Assembly: GCA_963925735.1 (NCBI GenBank)
Contig: CAWUUH010000021.1
Location: forward strand, 1-64,000
From: UBA4582 sp013204195
GTDB taxonomy: Bacteria; Pseudomonadota; Gammaproteobacteria; Pseudomonadales; Azotimanducaceae
Direction: 5' to 3'
Length of the DNA: 64,000 bases
The notes under the pieces are model-generated. The model worked only from the letters and a program-made list of their open reading frames with translations, was not told the origin of the DNA and did not search any database. Shown here piece by piece: positions 1 to 8,353 of this stretch. The translations under genes and the position numbers were made by a program. Every line of letters begins with the position of its first letter. Within the stretch, counting starts at the first letter, position 1.

Positions 1-111
1 CCCGCCGATATGACCGTCGGCCACACCTTGACGACCTTTTGCAATTTTATCGAAAAGTACTTTTTCTTCATCGCTGAAGTCGGCATAACTGCGTCGAGTG
101 AGACGTGACAT
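1..111 (-). CDS. Carboxymuconolactone decarboxylase-like protein, N-terminal fragment (cut by window edge)
   Basis: The minus strand opens with ATG at 109-111 and reads 37 codons to the window edge without a stop. An AGGAAA ribosome binding site lies about 7 bases upstream of the ATG. The visible protein has a basic start, an acidic helix (DFSDEEKVLFDKIAKG) and a glycine-rich end (residues 26-37). This resembles the N-terminus of stand-alone carboxymuconolactone decarboxylase/AhpD-fold proteins, where a helix precedes the GG-PF segment. Only the first 37 residues can be seen and the CxxC or catalytic region lies outside the window, so the family call is tentative. The gene itself is well supported by start, ribosome site and open frame. 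Confidence 0.55.
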   Translation of the reverse strand, partial: MSRLTRRSYADFSDEEKVLFDKIAKGRQGVADGHIGG

Positions 112-337
112 GATTAATTTCCTGGTAAAGGCTAGCACCCAACATGACAGATCAGCGGCATCAACGTCAATACGGCGCCTTGTTTTTGCCTTTTTTTTGA
201 CTGGGTTTTGCCTAGCTCACCCGCAGCAAATTGCCGCGCAGAAATTTATTGCCAGTCGGACAACCACAAGTTGGCCTTATCATCAAGGCGAGCTTATGGT
301 TGGCCGATTTACCGTTCAGCAGGTCAGACAAAAATCT

Positions 338-826
338 TTAGTCGATTTTGATCTGACGACGTTTTTCCTGTTCCGATTTCTTAACCACGACTTCTAGCAA
401 ACCATTCTTGAATTTGGCAGAAACGACTTCTGCACCGGCCGCTGCAGGTAGTGAAATCGTTCGCGAAAATTTGCCTTCGACAATTTCCTTGCGGTAATAG
501 TCATCCCTGTCGTCCACCTCAACCTTACTCTTCTCACCCTTGATCGTCAGGGAATGGTCTGACATGGTGACCTCAAGATCTTTTTTATCGACTCCAGGAA
601 TTTCAGCTCGCACAACAATCACATCATCACGCTCGACTACATCAACGATTGGCAATTTGTTTTCGAACTGCATAAGCTCACGAAAGGGCAGTAATTTTCT
701 CGACCATAAGGCGGGGAAATCTTCATCAAACAAGCGGTCAAACATGTCCAGCGAAGCTGGGTGGCGACGAATTGATGGGGACTCTATCGGTTTTTTAGAT
801 GCCGGTTTTTGTATGTTATCAGCCAT
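338..826 (-). CDS. Small heat shock protein, Hsp20/alpha-crystallin family
   Basis: This 162-residue protein is an ATP-independent holdase chaperone that binds unfolding proteins in the cytoplasm. The alpha-crystallin domain spans about residues 55-150: it contains the AEIPGVDKKDLEV strand region, a polar loop rich in E and D, and the GLLEV segment that carries the conserved G-x-L motif. The C-terminus ends in IKID, an IxI-type tail used for oligomer contacts. The start is supported by an AAGGAG site 9 bases upstream of the ATG. The gene is monocistronic as far as visible. It lies about 5 kb from rpoH; small heat shock genes are usually RpoH targets, and a CTTGAT sequence sits upstream, but I could not identify a convincing RpoH -10 element. 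The family assignment is secure. Confidence 0.93.
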   Translation of the reverse strand: MADNIQKPASKKPIESPSIRRHPASLDMFDRLFDEDFPALWSRKLLPFRELMQFENKLPIVDVVERDDVIVVRAEIPGVDKKDLEVTMSDHSLTIKGEKSKVEVDDRDDYYRKEIVEGKFSRTISLPAAAGAEVVSAKFKNGLLEVVVKKSEQEKRRQIKID

Positions 827-912
827 GAAACACTCTCCTTGAGATAAGTTTTACGCGCTTTTTAGGAACCCCTATTATCAAGGCAATTAGTCTCACGCCG
901 CTGATTCAGATC

Positions 913-938
913 AAAAAAAACCCCGCATCAGCGGGGTT
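913..938 (-). terminator. Rho-independent terminator after the DUF4136 lipoprotein gene
   Basis: An 8-bp perfect stem (AACCCCGC at 919-926 with its complement at 931-938) closes a four-base loop. On the minus strand it is followed by a run of eight T. It lies about 20 bases past the stop codon of the lipoprotein gene and insulates it from the Hsp20 gene. Confidence 0.9.
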
Positions 939-958
939 CGAAAAGAGCCAGAGTCATC

Positions 959-1546
959 TTATTGCGGCGGGAAACCGACAATGATTTTATCCACCATACG
1001 GACAACGTTTTCTTCTGAAAAATTCTTCTGGGTCAGGGCCGCCGAACGCCAACCACGCCATATCAATCGATCCTGAACTCTGTCAACAAGATCAATGATC
1101 AGCACGGCTTCCTCATAGGATTCCACATCGGGCGTCGCGAATTGGATCGAGCGACGCCAGTATGAATCATAATTGCGATAGCCAAGACCGATCCCATAGC
1201 CTATCGCACGAATTCTATCCTTGCTGGTAGAGTGATAGGTTACCAGCATATCCGGATTGTCGGTATTCTCGACGAAGCCGCGAGCCACCAAAGCGCTGAG
1301 CACCGCCGCCTTAACACGCTCGTCCATAATAGCGCTGTCGAGTATGGGGTCCTCAACCTCTTGCACCTCTTTCGGGGCCCAGGCGAAGGATTGGTATCGC
1401 GAAAAATCAACATCTTTGGCCGATTCACTGTGAGGCGATGTTGCGCAGGCATTCAGCAGCAGCACGCCCACCAACAGGAAGACGCGCCGCAGCGCCGTTG
1501 TACCCGCGATGGGGCTTTTAAAGAACACCAGATTAATGTGCGACAT
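959..1546 (-). CDS. DUF4136 domain lipoprotein
   Basis: This is a predicted outer-membrane or periplasmic lipoprotein of 195 residues. A hydrophobic signal segment (residues about 20-33) ends in a lipobox LNAC with the lipidated cysteine at residue 34. The rest matches the DUF4136 pattern: a DFSRYQSFAW strand after the lipobox, a DERVKAAVLSALVARGF helix typical of the family, a central strand with MLVTYHS, and a late VLIIDLVD segment. I chose the internal ATG at 1546 rather than the upstream in-frame ATG at 1570, because AGAGGA lies at the right distance before 1546 and nothing precedes 1570. The gene stands alone with its own terminator. Molecular function of the family is unknown. Confidence 0.85.
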   Translation of the reverse strand: MSHINLVFFKSPIAGTTALRRVFLLVGVLLLNACATSPHSESAKDVDFSRYQSFAWAPKEVQEVEDPILDSAIMDERVKAAVLSALVARGFVENTDNPDMLVTYHSTSKDRIRAIGYGIGLGYRNYDSYWRRSIQFATPDVESYEEAVLIIDLVDRVQDRLIWRGWRSAALTQKNFSEENVVRMVDKIIVGFPPQ

Positions 1547-2022
1547 TGAGCTTATCCTCTTATCCTGCATTTGACTTGATACGAGTTGATAGCATCACGG
1601 GCTGTCGTACCCGGCGTCTTGACCTGAATCAACTCGAAGATTTATGCTGATTTTCAGCGGAAACCTATCGACAAACTTAGCGAAATATTCTGTCAATCAT
1701 TCATCAGCCCCTGCTGGGACTCATGACGTTATGCGCTACAATCGCGGCTGTTAATGGCAAACCGCTAATTGAAAGCCAGTAGCCTACAATCTACAACACC
1801 CATTTGACGCCTTACTTGGCATGGTAAATCAGCACTGGGTGGTTAGCAAGGACTGCACCTCTGCCAAGCTGCTCTCGGCTGTTGATGCCTAGGTTGTTAT
1901 TACTGACCGACGACGCTCAGCCCATCCGGGCTGGCGTCCACAATGCAATTCTGCGGATGTTCCGGCTGACTCACTGTCGTGACTCTCCCGACTCGAAAAA
2001 ACCGTAACCTTGGAGCAACAGC
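1547..2022. other. Intergenic stretch without a supported gene
   Basis: About 475 bases lie between the divergent DUF4136 and TPR genes. Only short open frames without ribosome sites occur here. It presumably holds both promoters; I saw no clear RNA gene, repeat or terminator. Confidence 0.5.
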
Positions 2023-2349
2023 ATGGCGATGACAGACAATCTCGAAAAGTTATTGAAGGACGGTGCCGATAGCGCAAGACTGCGCTTTGGCCTCGGCAGC
2101 GCTTACTTCAATCAGCGCCAGTTCCTTGAAGCGATTCCCCACTTACAGGCTTGCATTGCTATGGACCCGAACTACACCGCGGCCTATAAGCTGCTGGGCA
2201 AAGCTTTGCTAAAAACCGGTGATAGTGTTGCGGCAAAGGTCATATTTGAACTGGGCTTACCCATCGCCATCGCGAGCGGCGACAAGCAGGCCGAACGTGA
2301 GATCAGCGCTTTTAGCCTGAAACTGTCTCGAGACGAGACCCAACCCTAA
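2023..2349 (+). CDS. Small tetratricopeptide-repeat protein
   Basis: A 108-residue, soluble protein made of about two to three TPR-like helix pairs. The sequence has the repeat signature with small and aromatic residues in register: ARLRFGLGSAYFNQRQFLEAIPHL is followed by a second unit around YTAAYKLLGKALLKTGDSVAA. TPR units mediate protein-protein contacts, so this is likely an adaptor rather than an enzyme. GGAG lies 7 bases before the ATG; a second ATG two codons downstream could also be used. There is no signal peptide or membrane segment. It is followed 200 bases later by an SDR gene on the same strand, with no evidence for functional linkage. Confidence 0.75.
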   Translation: MAMTDNLEKLLKDGADSARLRFGLGSAYFNQRQFLEAIPHLQACIAMDPNYTAAYKLLGKALLKTGDSVAAKVIFELGLPIAIASGDKQAEREISAFSLKLSRDETQP

Positions 2350-2548
2350 TACCATCAACGTCACCGGCCCACACCCGCCCAAGCTCAGCTGGATCAGTGC
2401 TGGCCATGACCTGAGGTTTAGGTATATTGCATTGCTGTGGTACCACCAGCAGCATCAATATTAGCTTGACGCACCCGAGTGTCAGTTTTAACTTCAGTTT
2501 TCGGGCTTTCGACAATGAGTCAGGCCAGTCAACAACAGGACTTCAAAT

Positions 2549-3331
2549 ATGGCGCAGCAACTATTTAACCTGGCAGGTAAAGTCGCACTGATTACCGGCG
2601 GCAATGGCGGTATTGGTCTCGGCATGGCTGAAGGACTCGCCGCCGCTGGTTGTGACGTTTGTATCTGGGGCACCAATGCCATCAAGAATGCCAGCGCACT
2701 CGATCGCTTGAAGTCTTTTGGCACTCAGGTTTCTGCGCTTCAATGTGACGTGGCCGACGCAGCCGCTGTGGAAGCCAGTTTCGCGCAGACCATCGCCACC
2801 CACGGGCGCGTCGATGGTTGTTTTGCTAATGCGGGAATCGGCGGCCGAGGCACCGCTTTCGAAGACATGACGGATGCGGAGTGGCACCGAATTATCGACG
2901 TCAACCTGCATGGAGTCTTCCACACGTTTAGGGCAGCCGCTCGCCACATGCGAGAACGCGCAGAACAGGGTGATGCCTTTGGCCGCCTGATCGGTACCGC
3001 AAGCCTAGCGGCGATTTCTGGTCAGGCCAGGGGCGAGCATTACGCGGCAACCAAAGGTGGGCTGGTATCGATGATGAAAGCTTTGGCCGTGGAATACGCC
3101 CGCTATGGGGTGACCGCTAACTCAATTTTACCCGGTTGGATTGAAACAGACATGACCCAGGGCGCCATCAGCAATCCGAAATTTGTCAGCAATGTGATGC
3201 AACGCATACCGGCCAGGCGATGGGGCAAAGCCGAGGATTTTGCCGGCATCGCCGTTTATATTATGAGCCATGCCAGCAGCTATCACTCAGCGGACACCTT
3301 TCTAATCGATGGCGGCTACGCCGTTTTTTAA
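2549..3331 (+). CDS. Short-chain dehydrogenase/reductase (SDR), classical type
   Basis: A 260-residue NAD(P)-dependent oxidoreductase of the classical SDR family, acting on an alcohol or ketone substrate that cannot be named from sequence. The Rossmann cofactor motif TGGNGGIG is at residues 16-23, the structural NAG motif at 94-96, and the catalytic residues Ser152, Tyr165 and Lys169 (YAATK) are intact. The C-terminus ends in the usual DGGY segment. Start: AGGA lies 10 bases before the ATG at 2549. The gene is convergent with the DUF169 gene. Four SDR genes of this kind occur in the window, which fits a catabolic genome. Confidence 0.9.
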   Translation: MAQQLFNLAGKVALITGGNGGIGLGMAEGLAAAGCDVCIWGTNAIKNASALDRLKSFGTQVSALQCDVADAAAVEASFAQTIATHGRVDGCFANAGIGGRGTAFEDMTDAEWHRIIDVNLHGVFHTFRAAARHMRERAEQGDAFGRLIGTASLAAISGQARGEHYAATKGGLVSMMKALAVEYARYGVTANSILPGWIETDMTQGAISNPKFVSNVMQRIPARRWGKAEDFAGIAVYIMSHASSYHSADTFLIDGGYAVF

Positions 3332-3339
3332 AAACGGCG
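3319..3339. terminator. Inverted repeat spanning the SDR stop codon (possible compact terminator)
   Basis: CGCCGTTTTT at 3319-3328 is mirrored by AAAAACGGCG at 3330-3339, with the SDR stop codon in the centre. It lies between two convergent genes. It lacks a separate T-run, so terminator function is only possible. Confidence 0.35.
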
Positions 3340-3352
3340 GCAAACCAACAGC

Positions 3353-4138
3353 TCAGTAACTGGCGCCCATGCCCGCACGCACGTCGTTGTTGACCCCATA
3401 CTGAGGTATGGGATAACGCAGACCATTTTTAGACAACGCCTCCAAACCGGCGATCACCTTCGGCAAGTAAGATGGCGGGATCGCCATGAGCAATTCATCT
3501 TCCATGACGCCGCCATACCGGCGTTCCGCAAAACAAGGAATTGACAGGCTTGGCTCACCCGTTTTCAACGCTCGACCCCATGAATCGGCACATGACGACT
3601 CACCCACACAGCCCCAATCGAGTTTCTTATAGCCGATCCACTGCAAGCCATTGATAAACAGAATCATCTGCGCCGGTGTTGCGTAAATCAAACAAATATC
3701 TGGTGGATTGAGTCGCCCAGCGGCTAGCGGGCTGACCGCCATCGCCTCATATTGACCGTAAGCCAAGACGCTCATCTCAGCCTGATGCGCCGCGGCATCT
3801 TCAGCCGTGGCATACCAGACGCCCTGCATACGATCCCCCGACAGCCAGTGCTCATCTCGCGGATGCAAACCGATAACGGTACCACACTGCGCACCCACCA
3901 GGTCGTCCATGGTAATCCCCACCGTCCAACCATTACGACTCGCCTGACCGACTATCTGATCCGTTGTATGAATATCCTTCGGCCGTCGAATCCGTGGAAC
4001 GGCTTCCATCTCAGCCCGCGTTTTAAACATCTTCATGCCGATGGGTGTGGTGCGCAGCCTCAGCAGTCGGTTTAAGTCATTCACCAACGCAGGCAGGTCC
4101 AGTACGGATTGATCTGTCGCGATCATCGAGTCGGTCAT
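3353..4138 (-). CDS. DUF169 family protein
   Basis: A 261-residue soluble protein of the DUF169 family (uncharacterised). Visible family features are the N-terminal LLRLRTTPIGMKMF segment, a central run of conserved cysteine positions (GAQCGTVIGL near residue 87, GCVGESSCADSWGRAL near 178) and the IPCFAERRYG segment. Cysteine-rich members have been suspected of redox or metal-linked roles, but no reaction is established. An AAGGAG site stands 5 bases before the ATG. It starts only 19 bases after the GPH-family transporter stop, so both are likely one transcript. This hints that the protein works on, or senses, the compound that the transporter imports; that link is inference. Confidence 0.85.
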   Translation of the reverse strand: MTDSMIATDQSVLDLPALVNDLNRLLRLRTTPIGMKMFKTRAEMEAVPRIRRPKDIHTTDQIVGQASRNGWTVGITMDDLVGAQCGTVIGLHPRDEHWLSGDRMQGVWYATAEDAAAHQAEMSVLAYGQYEAMAVSPLAAGRLNPPDICLIYATPAQMILFINGLQWIGYKKLDWGCVGESSCADSWGRALKTGEPSLSIPCFAERRYGGVMEDELLMAIPPSYLPKVIAGLEALSKNGLRYPIPQYGVNNDVRAGMGASY

Positions 4139-4157
4139 CAGCTTCTCCTTTTAACGG

Positions 4158-5549
4158 CTATTGATTATTTTTGGCACTGCTCGTATCTGCCAGCCGCGCC
4201 TGCTTACGGCGCACCAACTTCTCGACTCGAGAATGCATCGTCGCATTCAAAGGCCAGGTCACGCTCAAATACAGCGCGACGATAAAGAGTACGGTTGGCA
4301 CAATCGCATACAATATGCCGAGCCACATCAGTTCGCTCGGGCCATTATCCACCCGCGCCACCGCCGAGTATCCCACCAGGCCCAGAATCGGCAACGATAA
4401 TCCACCCACCGAAGCTGCACATTTAGTCATGAATCCAAGTATGGCGAAATAGCTTGCCGGGCGTGAACTGCCCGACCTGATAGTGTCAAGATCAACCACA
4501 TCAGCGAGCATAGCCCGCGGAATATAGGCGAAGGCACCGAAACAAAAACCCTTGGCAGCAAACAGGAAATAAAAGAAGGTGATATCGCCATAGTCGAGCA
4601 TAAAGCAAGCGATGGATATCAGGCTCACCAACACCATCGCCCCCGCCAGCGCTTGGTGCTTACCCATACGGGTCGCGATACGATCCCAAATGGGAATCGC
4701 GGCAAGGCCAACGCCAAAATAGATGACATACAGACGTCCCACACTCGCAGCGCCGATATAGTCTTGAATAAAGAACAGTGACAGCGTGTTGCGGAAATTT
4801 TCGCCACTGGCTATCAGCAACTCAATGACCAGCAAGCGAAAAAACAGCTTGTTCTTGTACATATTCTTCAATGAATTCACCAAAGAGACTTTCGGCGCAT
4901 TGAAGTCCTGCACTTCTGGCACACGCCAGATAACCAGCATTGCGGTTACCGGTAATAGTGTGACAATCACCCAGGAGAAATTACTGAGGACAAAACTCGC
5001 GCTGTTATCGTGCCACAGCTCTTCCGATAGCAAGACGATGCCGGAAGCCAACATCAGGCCGATCATCACATACTTTTCTCGCGCCGACTGAATCATGGTG
5101 CGTGTATGGTAATCGGCTGACAGTTCCATCCCCCACGCAGCATAAGGCAAACCGAAGATCGTGGTGGACGCCCTTAACAGCAGGTAATAGAACCCCAAGT
5201 AATACACCGTCGCCCCAGGAGAGGGATTTAGCAGCATCCAGACCGCAATGGCATAGATGGGCACCCCCACTAACAACCATGGTCGACGGCGACCCCAGCG
5301 GGTCTGGAAACGATCACTCAAAAAACCCATCAATGGATCAGTGATCGCATCAAAAATCGCGGCAGAGAAAATAACCAAGCCAATCAAGCTCAGCGACAAG
5401 CCAACCTCGGTAGAATACAGGCGTGGAATCCAGACGCTTAGGGGATAGCCTATGATAGCGAGGGGCAGACTGACGGAGCCGTAGATCCAGGCGGTGGATC
5501 GGCTTAACTTCGGTTTATGGGTCGTCTTATCGGCAACGGCTTCAGACAC
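4158..5549 (-). CDS. MFS-type symporter of the GPH (MelB-like) family
   Basis: A 463-residue inner-membrane carrier with about 12 hydrophobic segments. The N-terminal half carries the GPH-type pattern AIFDAITDPLMGFLSDRFQTRWGRRRPWLLVGVP, in which the acidic residues of helix 2 and the basic loop between helices 2 and 3 are the family hallmark of cation-coupled sugar-type symporters. Many marine homologues sit in catabolic clusters for non-sugar compounds, so the substrate is open. The start is GTG at 5547-5549 with AGGGG about 10 bases upstream. It is the first gene of a probable two-gene operon with the DUF169 gene. Confidence 0.88.
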   Translation of the reverse strand: MSEAVADKTTHKPKLSRSTAWIYGSVSLPLAIIGYPLSVWIPRLYSTEVGLSLSLIGLVIFSAAIFDAITDPLMGFLSDRFQTRWGRRRPWLLVGVPIYAIAVWMLLNPSPGATVYYLGFYYLLLRASTTIFGLPYAAWGMELSADYHTRTMIQSAREKYVMIGLMLASGIVLLSEELWHDNSASFVLSNFSWVIVTLLPVTAMLVIWRVPEVQDFNAPKVSLVNSLKNMYKNKLFFRLLVIELLIASGENFRNTLSLFFIQDYIGAASVGRLYVIYFGVGLAAIPIWDRIATRMGKHQALAGAMVLVSLISIACFMLDYGDITFFYFLFAAKGFCFGAFAYIPRAMLADVVDLDTIRSGSSRPASYFAILGFMTKCAASVGGLSLPILGLVGYSAVARVDNGPSELMWLGILYAIVPTVLFIVALYLSVTWPLNATMHSRVEKLVRRKQARLADTSSAKNNQ

Positions 5550-5902
5550 GGGTGATTGCCCCTAATTCTTGATTGGTGACTATAGCCCGACGCTAAGATC
5601 CAACCGTTAAGGCTTGCTCGTCGACGCCGGTACCAGAACAGACAATATCAAAAATCCGGCCACGCAAATCAAGCATTAGTTTGACTGATAGGACTATCGC
5701 GCAGGAATAGGCTGCAGCAATTCAGGGTTTTAGGCCTTAGGTTTCGAACAACGTTTTAGAAAGTCCGTTTAGAATTGGGCTTTGCGGGAAAGTCTCGGTA
5801 ACACCCGGAAACACTCGATAACAAAAAAGGCAGCCCTAGGGCTGCCTTTATGTTCGATAAAAACATCTTAGCGGTCAATAAACCTAGATCACGCAGCCCG
5901 GT
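5550..5902. other. Intergenic stretch between rpoH and the transporter operon
   Basis: About 350 bases without a supported gene. It contains the rpoH terminator at 5823-5849 and must hold the promoter of the transporter operon. I found no RNA gene. Confidence 0.5.
5823..5849 (-). terminator. Rho-independent terminator of rpoH
   Basis: AAAGGCAGCCC at 5826-5836 pairs perfectly with 5839-5849. On the minus strand the hairpin continues into a T-run. It lies about 55 bases after the rpoH stop codon. Confidence 0.9.
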
Positions 5903-6763
5903 TCAGGCAGCAATCAGATGCGTTTGCATCTTCTCGAAAGCGCGCACTTCAATCTGTCGAATTCGCTCCATTGAAACACCGTATTTTTCTGCCAGCTCTT
6001 TCAGACCGGCCTTATTGTCGGCCAACCAGCGACTTTCCACGATATCTCTCGAACGCTCATCCAACGCGTGCAGCGCATGGGTTAGCCCAGCAGTATTGAG
6101 GCTTTTTAGCTCATCATCTTCGGCCAACCAGGCGGGATCCATACTTTCGCCATGACTGAGATAGGTGACCGGCCCCGTGGGCATATCATCATCGCCGCTG
6201 ACTGACATCTCAAAGCTCTCATCGAAGCTGCCAAGACGATTCTCCATCTCCAGCACTTCCTCGGGTTTCACGCCAAGATCTGCTGCGACCTGCTGCACTT
6301 CGGCAGGATTGAACCAACCCAGACGATTTTTCGCTTTGCGAAGATTAAAGAACAACTTGCGCTGGGCCTTGGTGGTTGCCACCTTGACGATTTTCCAGTT
6401 CTTCAGGATATATTCATGAATCTCAGCCTTGATCCAATGGACCGCGAACGATACCAAGCGTACGTCGTGATCGAGACTGAATTTCTTCACCGATTTCATC
6501 AAACCCACATTACCCTGCTGAATAAGGTCTTCCAGGGGCAGGCCGTAACCCGTATATGAGCGCGCAATATAAGCCACATAGCGCAGATGCGAGAGTACCA
6601 GCGTGCGAGCAGCCTGGAGATCATCATTTTGCTGGAAATCGGCGAACAGCGACCGCTCTTCTTCTTTGCTCAGGATAGGAATGCGCTGAACTGAATCCAA
6701 ATAGCCCTGCAAACTACCAGAACTCAGTGTCGGCAGCTGTTGTTCATAACTCATCATACTCAT
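5903..6763 (-). CDS. rpoH: RNA polymerase sigma factor RpoH (sigma-32)
   Basis: RpoH directs RNA polymerase to heat-shock promoters. The 286-residue protein has the usual sigma-70 group regions: region 1.2 near YLDSVQRIPILSKEEE, region 2 with DLIQQGNVGLMKSVKKF and the -10 recognition part VSFAVHWIKAEIHEYILKNW, the RpoH-box QRKLFFNLRK near residue 133 that marks sigma-32 and mediates degradation control, region 3, and region 4 with the helix-turn-helix LKELAEKYGVSMERIRQIE. The start is fixed by AGGAGG 5 bases before the ATG. Length is normal. Oddly, the ftsY-ftsE-ftsX genes that commonly precede rpoH in this class are absent; a divergent Rieske gene is upstream instead. Confidence 0.97.
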   Translation of the reverse strand: MSMMSYEQQLPTLSSGSLQGYLDSVQRIPILSKEEERSLFADFQQNDDLQAARTLVLSHLRYVAYIARSYTGYGLPLEDLIQQGNVGLMKSVKKFSLDHDVRLVSFAVHWIKAEIHEYILKNWKIVKVATTKAQRKLFFNLRKAKNRLGWFNPAEVQQVAADLGVKPEEVLEMENRLGSFDESFEMSVSGDDDMPTGPVTYLSHGESMDPAWLAEDDELKSLNTAGLTHALHALDERSRDIVESRWLADNKAGLKELAEKYGVSMERIRQIEVRAFEKMQTHLIAA

Positions 6764-7101
6764 CTAGGCCTCCTGGACGATTCTATGAGATGCGATTAAA
6801 GTGGTAGATCCCTTACCCCTGCGGTACTGCTTTACGATCATTATTGACTGACCATCACTGATATTGCCGCGCCTCTTAATAACTGCTTTGTAACACAGGC
6901 TTTTTAACACAAGCTTTGTAACACAAGCTTTTTGCTAAGAATCTAAAACGAACACCTTATTAGAGTCCGATTCGCCATCAAGTTCCTTGAATTGAGGTCA
7001 GTTTAAGTCTTTTCAAGAGCTCCAGTGCATCTTTTTTTGATTCAACTCAATAGCTTTAGGGCCTGTAGCCATTCGCCGTCAGTATCGATAGACTCGTCCT
7101 C
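6764..7101. other. Divergent intergenic region upstream of rpoH, with a short imperfect repeat
   Basis: About 338 bases separate rpoH from the Rieske gene. It should hold the rpoH promoters. Positions about 6886-6936 carry a repeated element (copies of GTAACACAAGCTTT and GCTTTGTAACACA, with a shorter variant between them). A CTTGAAA sequence on the minus strand near 7015 resembles an RpoH -35 but no matching -10 was convincing. Confidence 0.45.
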
Positions 7102-7914
7102 ATGGGACCACAGCAATCACAAGCACTGATCGAAAATCCGAACCAGCTCAAGATGGTGCGAGTCGCCCGCTATGAGCGCCTGATCAAGGCGAACATCGAG
7201 CGCGTTTGGGAAAATGTCAGGGATTGGGCACATTTACCCTGGTTACATGCTGGCAGCTTTAATTTCGTCAGCCTTGATATCGAAGGCGATTGGGGCTGGC
7301 GTACCTGGTCCTCGGCCAGCCACAGCGCCCACGTTGAGCTTTGTATCGACCTGCCTCGGCAACGCTACGTTGCCCGCTCCTATCGTCGCCAGCAACAGGT
7401 CTCAGAGATCTGGACAACACTGACGGCAAAAGGTGATGACACTCAAATTTTGGTGGAATTCCACGTCCCTGACGTCGCCCCGCAGGACTCGAACAAGGTG
7501 GGGCAGATATTTCTCGATCTGTATAAGACCTTATGGGACGAAGATGAGTTGATGATGCGGGATAGGCAACAACAGTTGTCGCCCCAGCCGCCAGGTCCGG
7601 AAGTCGTCAACCTAGGGCCACCTGCCGCCTTCCTGCAGAGCTTACCGCGACGAGTCACTCTTCGTCAGCAAACCTTTCAAATTAGCTTGGTTGCAGGCGA
7701 ACCCGTGGTCTACACCACAACCTGCCCCCACCTGTTAGGCCCCTTGAGCGAGGCTGACGGGTTGTCAGGGCAGGTGAACTGCCCTTGGCATGGCTATCGC
7801 TTCGACGTTCGTACCGGCGCCTGCCTGTCCCCTGCGAATGCCAAGTGCCGACTACGGCAGCCGCCTGTGATACATCCCGACCCAGTCAGCGGCGATCTAC
7901 TGCTGAGTTATTAG
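7102..7914 (+). CDS. Two-domain protein: N-terminal SRPBCC-like domain, C-terminal Rieske [2Fe-2S] domain
   Basis: A 270-residue soluble protein. Residues about 20-155 look like an SRPBCC/START-type ligand-binding fold: YERLIKANIERVWENVRDW at the start is typical, followed by alternating strands and a C-terminal helix. Residues 185-265 form a Rieske domain with both cluster-binding boxes intact: CPH (Cys208, His210) and CPWH (Cys227, His230). In ring-hydroxylating oxygenases the Rieske domain comes first and the SRPBCC-type catalytic domain last, with a 2-His-1-carboxylate iron site; here the order is reversed and I cannot see the iron-site motif. It may be an electron-transfer or ligand-binding redox protein. 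No good ribosome site precedes the ATG at 7102; an internal ATG at codon 18 is possible. Confidence 0.75.
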   Translation: MGPQQSQALIENPNQLKMVRVARYERLIKANIERVWENVRDWAHLPWLHAGSFNFVSLDIEGDWGWRTWSSASHSAHVELCIDLPRQRYVARSYRRQQQVSEIWTTLTAKGDDTQILVEFHVPDVAPQDSNKVGQIFLDLYKTLWDEDELMMRDRQQQLSPQPPGPEVVNLGPPAAFLQSLPRRVTLRQQTFQISLVAGEPVVYTTTCPHLLGPLSEADGLSGQVNCPWHGYRFDVRTGACLSPANAKCRLRQPPVIHPDPVSGDLLLSY

Positions 7915-7942
7915 ACTAGAGCCAGTGCGGAAACTTCTCTTC

Positions 7943-7975
7943 CTAGATCAGGAACTAGATCAGGAACTAGGTCAG
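7943..7975. repeat. 12-bp tandem repeat giving three in-frame stop codons
   Basis: CTAGATCAGGAA occurs at 7943-7954 and 7955-7966, followed by a third partial copy (CTAGGTCAG) at 7967. Read on the minus strand it supplies the stop of the small membrane protein gene and two more TAG codons in the same frame. Confidence 0.9.
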
Positions 7976-8080
7976 CGCCACTGCCAGTATAATCAGGCCA
8001 ACGGTCAACGCGAAAATCCCAGCGAAAGATAACATCAATGATTTCACTGTCTTGCCATCTTCTTCATTAAACACGCTCAT
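7967..8080 (-). CDS. 37-residue single-span membrane protein
   Basis: A very small gene encoding 37 residues: a polar N-terminus (MSVFNEEDGKTVKSL) and one hydrophobic helix (about residues 16-36) reaching to the C-terminus. A strong GGAGAG ribosome site stands 4 bases before the ATG at 8080. The open frame continues further upstream to 8389, but that extension overlaps the start of the divergent Nudix gene and has no ribosome site, so the short form is preferred. The helix could insert in the inner membrane with an N-in orientation (inference). I do not recognise a named family. Three in-frame stops from a 12-bp repeat follow. Confidence 0.65.
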   Translation of the reverse strand: MSVFNEEDGKTVKSLMLSFAGIFALTVGLIILAVALT

Positions 8081-8353
8081 TTTTCTCTCCAGATATATTG
8101 TCGTACTGATTTGTTTTAACAGAACCTTATGGTACCGCTTTGATCGAGCCGCTGCGGCCATCTTGCAGCCATAAATAATGCGCAATAATGTCCCAAGCTC
8201 AGCGGGATTGCCAGCATTAGTCTCGCCATCTTGGTTTGTGGCCATCACGCTGAGCGCCACTTGAAGGCTACCCTTTAACCGATTACTCTCCTCGAGCACA
8301 AAGCACGCAACAAGTCCTACCCAGGCCAATGCCATGCAGGAAGAAAATACGAC

